From Archaeoglobaceae archaeon (GTDB lineage: Archaea > Halobacteriota > Archaeoglobi > Archaeoglobales > Archaeoglobaceae): a DNA stretch of 33,201 nucleotides. Shown here piece after piece: positions 33,017-33,201 of the stretch (its first letter is position 1; each line of letters opens with the position of its first letter). Under the pieces are notes generated by a model that worked only from the letters and a program-made list of their open reading frames with translations, did not search any database and was not told the origin of the DNA. The stretch spans positions 1 through 33,201 of the forward strand of contig JALSQI010000051.1 of the NCBI GenBank assembly GCA_026985525.1. The letters run 5' to 3'. The translations under genes and the position numbers were made by a program.

Positions 33017-33056
33017 GGAGTTTGAAAAGCTCCCTTTGTGTTTGCAGTGGGAGCTT
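33017..33056 (+). promoter_or_regulatory. Two mutually exclusive hairpins in the leader of the Tat gene
   Basis: Hairpin 1 pairs GGAGTTT (33017-33023) with AAGCTCC (33027-33033) around a GAA loop. Hairpin 2 pairs AAGCTCCC (33027-33034) with GGGAGCTT (33049-33056), eight perfect pairs with a 14-base loop. Both use the same AAGCTCC segment, so only one can form. The ribosome site GGAGG (33086-33090) follows 30 bases later and could also meet the CTCC. A TATA-like element near 32985-32995 would start the RNA just before hairpin 1. The layout is that of an attenuator or translation switch; no known riboswitch class is recognised. Confidence 0.5.
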
Positions 33057-33097
33057 GGTAAAAGTGCAGCGATTGGTCATTTGAAGGAGGTGAGTGT

Positions 33098-33201
33098 GTG
33101 ACCTCAAGACGTGAGTTTCTGGTACTGCTTGCTACGGGCACAGCAGCGATTGCTACTGGCAAAGCTATGCAAATGCCAAAAACTGAAGTTGACCTCTCGA
33201 A
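33098..33201 (+). CDS. Tat-exported protein, N-terminus only (cut by window end)
   Basis: From the GTG at 33098 the frame is open to the window end (34 full codons). The product starts MTSRREFLVLLATGTAAIAT, a twin-arginine signal with Arg4-Arg5 and a hydrophobic core, followed by a polar region. A strong ribosome site GGAGGTGA ends 4 bp upstream. Such signals are usual for folded, cofactor-carrying enzymes such as molybdopterin, iron-sulfur or hydrogenase subunits, but too little of the mature protein is present to name it. It was found by reading the sequence directly, because the frame is short and starts with GTG. Confidence 0.75.
   Translation, partial: MTSRREFLVLLATGTAAIATGKAMQMPKTEVDLS

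Larger units (their letters stand above)
32667..33097. other. 431-bp AT-rich intergenic control region
   Basis: No protein gene is credible here. The part next to the regulator has its TATA element (32688-32695). A perfect palindrome lies at 32757-32778, an AT-only inverted repeat at 32840-32866, a TATA-like GCTATAAAGC at about 32888-32898 and another, CATTAATAAAC, at about 32985-32995, which is well placed for a start near 33013. After that come two alternative hairpins and the ribosome site of the next gene. This is unusually long for a genome with such short gaps elsewhere in the window, which suggests elaborate control. Confidence 0.65.

Noticed and set aside
33022-33084. Possible leader peptide of 20 codons from a TTG after GGAG
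   Set aside because: Spacing of one base from the presumed ribosome site is too short, and the same bases form the hairpin stems.
32974-33162. Minus-strand frame of 62 codons over the leader and Tat gene start
   Set aside because: It overlaps a strong ribosome site and a Tat signal on the plus strand and has no domain.

Overview
The window is about 33 kb of a thermophilic euryarchaeal chromosome, most likely from the order Archaeoglobales (an Archaeoglobus, Ferroglobus or Geoglobus relative). The evidence is the gene set: diphthine synthase, the archaeal GatE amidotransferase, myo-inositol-1-phosphate synthase of the Archaeoglobus type, MfnB of methanofuran synthesis, a stand-alone GuaA glutaminase subunit, an archaeal CPSF-type nuclease and an archaeal type IV pilin-like protein. 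Promoters look archaeal (TATA about 25 bp upstream, many leaderless), and Shine-Dalgarno sequences are common inside operons. The genus is not settled from sequence alone. Both ends cut through genes: diphthine synthase at the left and a Tat-exported protein at the right. No rRNA, tRNA, IS element or CRISPR array was seen.

Layout. 1-462: 3' end of dphB (+). 472-6400 (-): five-gene chromosome-organisation operon, coiled-coil protein > smc > scpA > scpB > unknown protein. 6478-12094 (-): six-gene ABC importer of the peptide/nickel class with a DUF4198-like protein first, facing a divergent SAM methyltransferase (12275-13006, +) across a repeat-rich control region. 13014-15603 (-): gatE behind a HisA-related protein, divergent from mfnB (15651-16334, +). 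16324-21273 (-): ino1, hisB, cobyric acid synthase, a half-size EamA transporter and a PurM/HypE-like protein. 21468-22691 (+): CPSF-type beta-lactamase-fold nuclease. 22693-23247 (-): guaA subunit A, divergent from a glycosyltransferase (+) followed by a YlbF-family protein (+). 24815-27958 (-): trpGFBA. 28117-30334 (+): ilvD and a SpoIIM-family membrane protein. 30331-31797 (-): pilin-like Ig-domain surface protein. 31967-32419 (+): UPF0179 Cys-rich protein. 32346-32666 (-): winged-helix regulator. 32667-33097: AT-rich control region with palindromes and a switch-like leader, then the start of a Tat substrate (+).

How the genes work together. Most are housekeeping or biosynthetic: chromosome condensation, Gln-tRNA formation, tryptophan, branched-chain amino acids, histidine, purine, cobamide, methanofuran and inositol solutes or lipids. 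Nickel/cobamide/methanofuran themes fit the C1 biochemistry of Archaeoglobales. The least ordinary items are the two uncharacterised members of the SMC operon, a four-cysteine insertion in the kleisin ScpA, two compact divergent promoters that seem to share one TATA element, operator-like repeats at several divergent promoters, and two mutually exclusive hairpins in front of the last gene.
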